Below are positions 51,849-54,558 of a DNA stretch of 54,558 nucleotides, in pieces. A model generated the notes under the pieces. It was given only the letters and a program-made list of their open reading frames with translations, made no database searches and was not told the origin of the DNA. The first letter of the stretch is position 1, and each line of letters opens with the position of its first letter. Source of the DNA: Bacillota bacterium. GTDB lineage: Bacteria; Bacillota; Clostridia; Peptostreptococcales; Anaerovoracaceae. The DNA is taken from assembly GCA_017442785.1 (NCBI GenBank), contig JAFRZB010000046.1, forward strand, positions 1 through 54,558. The letters run 5' to 3'. A program made the position numbers and the translations under genes.

Positions 51849-53336
51849 ATGGCACAGTATTTCAACGAACCGTCAAGGACATTCAGCGAGTATCTTCTGG
51901 TTCCGGGCTATACGGGTCCGGACTGCATACCGGCAAACGTGGACCTGTCCACGCCGCTCGTCAAGTTCAAAAAGGGCGAAGAGCCCGAGCTTAAGCTCAA
52001 CATCCCAATGACCTCTGCCATAATGCAGTCCGTCTCCGGCGTAAAGCTGGCGGTGGCGCTTGCTCAGGAGGGAGGCATCTCGTTCATATTCGGTTCGCAG
52101 ACAGCCGAGAACGAGGCGGCCATGGTGGCAAGGGTAAAGGCTACCAAGGCGGGGTTCGTTCCTTCGGATTCCAACGTCCGTCCGGATCAGACCCTTGCGG
52201 ACATAGTCTTCCTTAAGGAGAAGACAGGCCACTCCACCGTCGCCGTAACAGAGGACGGCACCCCGGAGGGCAGGCTGCTTGGAATAGTAACCAGCCGCGA
52301 CTACCGCGTAAGCCGCATGGACCCTGCAACTAAAGTTGCAACTTTCATGACACCGGTCGAAAAGCTCATATGCGCCAGGGAGGGCGTAAGCCTTGCCGAG
52401 GCCAACGACATACTCTGGGACAACAAGCTCAACCAGCTGCCTGTCCTGGCGGAGGACGGAAGGCTTCTGTACTTCGTGTTCCGCAAGGACTACGACGCTC
52501 ACAAGAGCAACCCCATGGAGCTTTTGGACAGCAAGAAGCGCTACATAGTAGGCGCAGGAATAAACACACGCGATTACGAGACACGCGTTCCTCTTCTGGT
52601 AGAGGCAGGCGTGGACGTGCTCTGCATAGACTCCTCCGAGGGCTACACCGCCTGGCAGCAGAGGACCCTGGACTGGATCCATCAGAATTATCCGGGCGTC
52701 AGGGTAGGCGCAGGCAATGTTGTGGACGCAGAAGGCTTCCGCTTTCTTGCAGACGCAGGCGCGGACTTCATTAAGGTAGGCATAGGCGGAGGCTCCATCT
52801 GCATAACCCGCGAGACCAAGGGCATAGGCCGCGGCCAGGCGACAGCCGTTATAGAGGTCGCGGAGGCACGCAATAAGTACTTTGAGGAGACAGGAGTGTA
52901 CATCCCCATCTGTTCCGACGGCGGCATAGTATACGACTACCACATGGCGCTGGCGCTGGCGATGGGCGCGGACTTCCTGATGCTCGGCCGCTATTTCTCC
53001 AGGTTCGATGAATCCCCCACGGATAAGCTCCTGGTAAACGGCACCTACGTCAAGGAGTACTGGGGCGAGGGCAGCAACAGAGCCCGCAACTGGCAGCGCT
53101 ACGATCTCGGCGGAGACAAGAAGCTCTCCTTCGAGGAAGGCGTGGACTCCTACGTTCCTTACGCAGGCCCGCTCTCCGACGGCGTACGCCAGAGCCTTGC
53201 AAAGGTGCGCTCTACCATGTGCAACGTAGGCGCGCTCACCATCAAGGAGCTTCAGGACAAGGCAAAGCTGACGCTGGTATCCGCCACATCCATAGTGGAA
53301 GGCGGAGCTCACGACGTCATCCTTAAGAACAAATAG
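51849..53336 (+). CDS. guaB: IMP dehydrogenase, Tritrichomonas-like type
   Basis: Oxidises IMP to XMP with NAD, the first committed step of GMP synthesis. The 495-residue protein starts [20 protein letters not shown], has two CBS domains (about 95-220) and the catalytic cysteine in [19 protein letters not shown] (about 310-328). That segment, and the later [22 protein letters not shown]-like block, match the parasite Tritrichomonas foetus enzyme as I remember it, rather than the usual bacterial GPGSICTTRIVAGVG. The start at 51849 has GGAGGAGC upstream. A frame extending to 51741 overlaps the previous gene. guaA follows after 41 bases. Confidence 0.95.
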   Translation: MAQYFNEPSRTFSEYLLVPGYTGPDCIPANVDLSTPLVKFKKGEEPELKLNIPMTSAIMQSVSGVKLAVALAQEGGISFIFGSQTAENEAAMVARVKATKAGFVPSDSNVRPDQTLADIVFLKEKTGHSTVAVTEDGTPEGRLLGIVTSRDYRVSRMDPATKVATFMTPVEKLICAREGVSLAEANDILWDNKLNQLPVLAEDGRLLYFVFRKDYDAHKSNPMELLDSKKRYIVGAGINTRDYETRVPLLVEAGVDVLCIDSSEGYTAWQQRTLDWIHQNYPGVRVGAGNVVDAEGFRFLADAGADFIKVGIGGGSICITRETKGIGRGQATAVIEVAEARNKYFEETGVYIPICSDGGIVYDYHMALALAMGADFLMLGRYFSRFDESPTDKLLVNGTYVKEYWGEGSNRARNWQRYDLGGDKKLSFEEGVDSYVPYAGPLSDGVRQSLAKVRSTMCNVGALTIKELQDKAKLTLVSATSIVEGGAHDVILKNK

Positions 53337-53377
53337 TAAGCAACTGTTATTCAGTTATATCGAACAGGAGACAAAAA

Positions 53378-54364
53378 ATGTCAGATGTAAGACCGGAAAG
53401 CATGAAAAGGATCACTACTCCCGAGCTTGCCAACGCCTTCATAGACGAGCAGCTCGCGGAGATCAACAGGCAGGTGGGCCCGGACGGCAAGGTGCTGCTG
53501 GCGCTCTCCGGAGGTGTGGATTCCTCCGTCTGCGCTGCGCTTATAGCCAAGGCCATAGGCAAGCGCCTCACCTGCGTGCACGTAAACCACGGACTTCTGC
53601 GCAAGGGCGAGCCCGAGCAGGTCTGCAAGGTGTTCGGCGAGCAGTTCGATCTCAACCTCATCTACGTTGACGCCGTGGACCGCTTCCTGGACGCTCTTGC
53701 CGGCGTTTCCGATCCCGAGACCAAGCGCAAGATAATAGGCCGCATCTTCATAGAGGTGTTCGGCGAGGAAGCCAGAAAGCTCAAGGGCATAAAGTTCCTG
53801 GGCCAGGGCACCATCTACCCGGACATTCTGGAATCCAAGGACGGCATTAAGGCTCACCACAACGTGGGCGGCCTTCCGGAGGACATGCAGAGCTTTGAGC
53901 TCGTAGAGCCGGTAAAGCTGCTCTACAAGGACGAGGTCCGCGTGGTAGGAAAGGCCCTCGGCCTTCCTGACAACATGGTATACAGGCAGCCGTTCCCCGG
54001 TCCCGGATTGGGCGTGCGCTGCGTAGGCGCCATAACCCGCGACAGGCTGGAGGCCGTCCGCGAGTCCGACGCGATCCTGCGCGAGGAGTTCGCCAAGGCA
54101 GGCCTTGAGGGCAAGGTATGGCAGTACTTTACCGTAGTCCCGGACTTCAAGTCCACCGGCATCAAGAACGGCAAGCGCACCTTCGACTGGCCCTGCATAA
54201 TCCGCGCCATCAACACCACGGACGTTGTGGAAGTAACTGTCGAGCACCTGGATCCGAAGCTGATCGACCGCCTTGTGCAGCGCATCACCACCGAGGTCCC
54301 CGGCATCAACCGCGTCCTCTTCGACTACACGCCTAAGCCCCCGGCCACTGTGGAATACGAGTAG
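53378..54364 (+). CDS. guaA: GMP synthase ATP-pyrophosphatase subunit without glutaminase domain
   Basis: Converts XMP to GMP using ATP. The 328-residue protein has the PP-loop LLALSGGVDSSVCAALIAKAIG (about 41-61), GRIFIEVFGEEARKLKGIKFLGQGTIYPDILES, and the conserved dimer domain ending RVLFDYTPKPPATVEYE. Nearly all bacterial GuaA are about 510-525 residues with an N-terminal class I glutaminase domain; that domain is absent, and the frame starts directly with SMKRITTPELANAFIDEQL. It is therefore either ammonia-dependent or works with a separately encoded glutaminase, as in archaea. No such gene is in the window. AACAGGAG precedes the ATG; it forms an operon with guaB. Confidence 0.94.
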   Translation: MSDVRPESMKRITTPELANAFIDEQLAEINRQVGPDGKVLLALSGGVDSSVCAALIAKAIGKRLTCVHVNHGLLRKGEPEQVCKVFGEQFDLNLIYVDAVDRFLDALAGVSDPETKRKIIGRIFIEVFGEEARKLKGIKFLGQGTIYPDILESKDGIKAHHNVGGLPEDMQSFELVEPVKLLYKDEVRVVGKALGLPDNMVYRQPFPGPGLGVRCVGAITRDRLEAVRESDAILREEFAKAGLEGKVWQYFTVVPDFKSTGIKNGKRTFDWPCIIRAINTTDVVEVTVEHLDPKLIDRLVQRITTEVPGINRVLFDYTPKPPATVEYE

Positions 54365-54371
54365 CCTAAAC

Positions 54372-54411
54372 CCCCGAAAGCCTTGAAATTTCAAGCCTTT
54401 CGGGGTTTTTT
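54372..54411 (+). terminator. Intrinsic terminator of guaB-guaA
   Basis: CCCCGAAAG and CTTTCGGGG form a 9-bp stem, with an inner CTTGAAATTTCAAG palindrome, followed by TTTTTT. Confidence 0.9.
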
Positions 54412-54521
54412 ATGCGCATATAGCCCTTCAGAATAAAATGTACCCTGTAAATCGGACACTTAAGGTTTTTAAAAACCCTAGAGATTGGACACATTATCTT
54501 TTTCAAAAAACAGAGATGTAG

Positions 54522-54558
54522 TATAATGTCCGAAATGGAGGGTTTGTATGGCAGCATC
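54522..54558 (+). other. Promoter and first codons of a gene running off the window, possibly an insertion-sequence end
   Basis: TATAAT (54522-54527) precedes GGAGGGTTTGT and an ATG at 54548 starting MAA. The upstream stretch 54425-54500 contains repeated GGACAC and TGTCC words (ATCGGACACTT, ATTGGACACAT, ATGTCCG), which recall the terminal repeats of some insertion sequences. The gene itself is not visible. Confidence 0.4.

Overview
The window is chromosomal DNA from a moderately GC-rich member of the Bacillota, class Clostridia, probably an anaerobe. This rests on several things: strong AGGAGG-type ribosome binding sites mixed with TTG and GTG starts; an HrcA/CIRCE-controlled groES-groEL operon; the clostridial-style ftsH, coaX, dusB, greA, lysS run; Rex; an ATP-type PEP carboxykinase; and clostridial ferredoxin-type proteins. 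AGG and ATA codons are common. No tRNA, rRNA or CRISPR array was seen, and most genes are housekeeping.

Layout. 1-5.4 kb: pckA end, FtsB/DivIC-like protein, rsmA, a small membrane protein, serS, a flavodoxin lipoprotein and a DNA-deoxyinosine glycosylase. 5.5-7.9 kb: a BlaI/BlaR1-like pair with two identical operator-like dyads. 7.9-11.4 kb (minus strand): serC-serA-DUF1015 behind a leader-peptide attenuator. 11.4-16.5 kb: bactofilin, DUF554 and EamA membrane proteins, a 30-codon peptide gene with an XRE/TPR regulator, an MFS exporter and a small zinc-ribbon protein. 16.6-19.1 kb: an AT-rich island with two secreted or membrane proteins. 19.1-22.3 kb: metG, also behind a leader-peptide attenuator, with a hydrolase and a 53-residue membrane protein. 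22.3-27.5 kb (minus strand): DUF4299-like, tatD, alr, tilS and a coiled-coil membrane protein. 27.6-34.8 kb: ftsH, PucR-type regulator, coaX, dusB, greA, lysS. 34.9-38.6 kb: YbaK-like deacylase, a hypothetical protein, a reverse transcriptase behind an inverted-repeat-bounded RNA-like segment, and an Fe-S aldo-keto reductase. 38.6-45 kb: ABC-F, rex, ferredoxin, a P-loop/Gls24 fusion, a repeat-rich gap and groES-groEL. 45-54.4 kb: lipoprotein with a MacB/FtsX-like ABC transporter, a membrane/cytidylate-kinase fusion, a VanY-type carboxypeptidase, guaB and guaA. The right edge enters a new gene that may belong to an insertion sequence.

The most notable signals are two ribosome-mediated attenuators of the same design. 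The serC leader is a 20-residue peptide with six consecutive serine codons. The metG leader is a 22-residue peptide with four methionine codons in a six-codon stretch. Each stop codon is followed by an antiterminator arm and then by a 10-bp, triloop intrinsic terminator. Firmicutes usually control such genes with T-boxes, so this is a coherent and possibly undescribed regulatory strategy.

The second candidate system is the reverse transcriptase at 36225-37460. Its upstream gap carries an 18-bp inverted repeat enclosing about 105 nt of foldable sequence, as in retrons or ncRNA-templated defence reverse transcriptases, but the protein lacks recognisable retron hallmarks. Other points of interest are an IMP dehydrogenase closely resembling the Tritrichomonas foetus enzyme, a GMP synthase without its glutaminase domain, apparently leaderless promoters, and repeated short DNA motifs.
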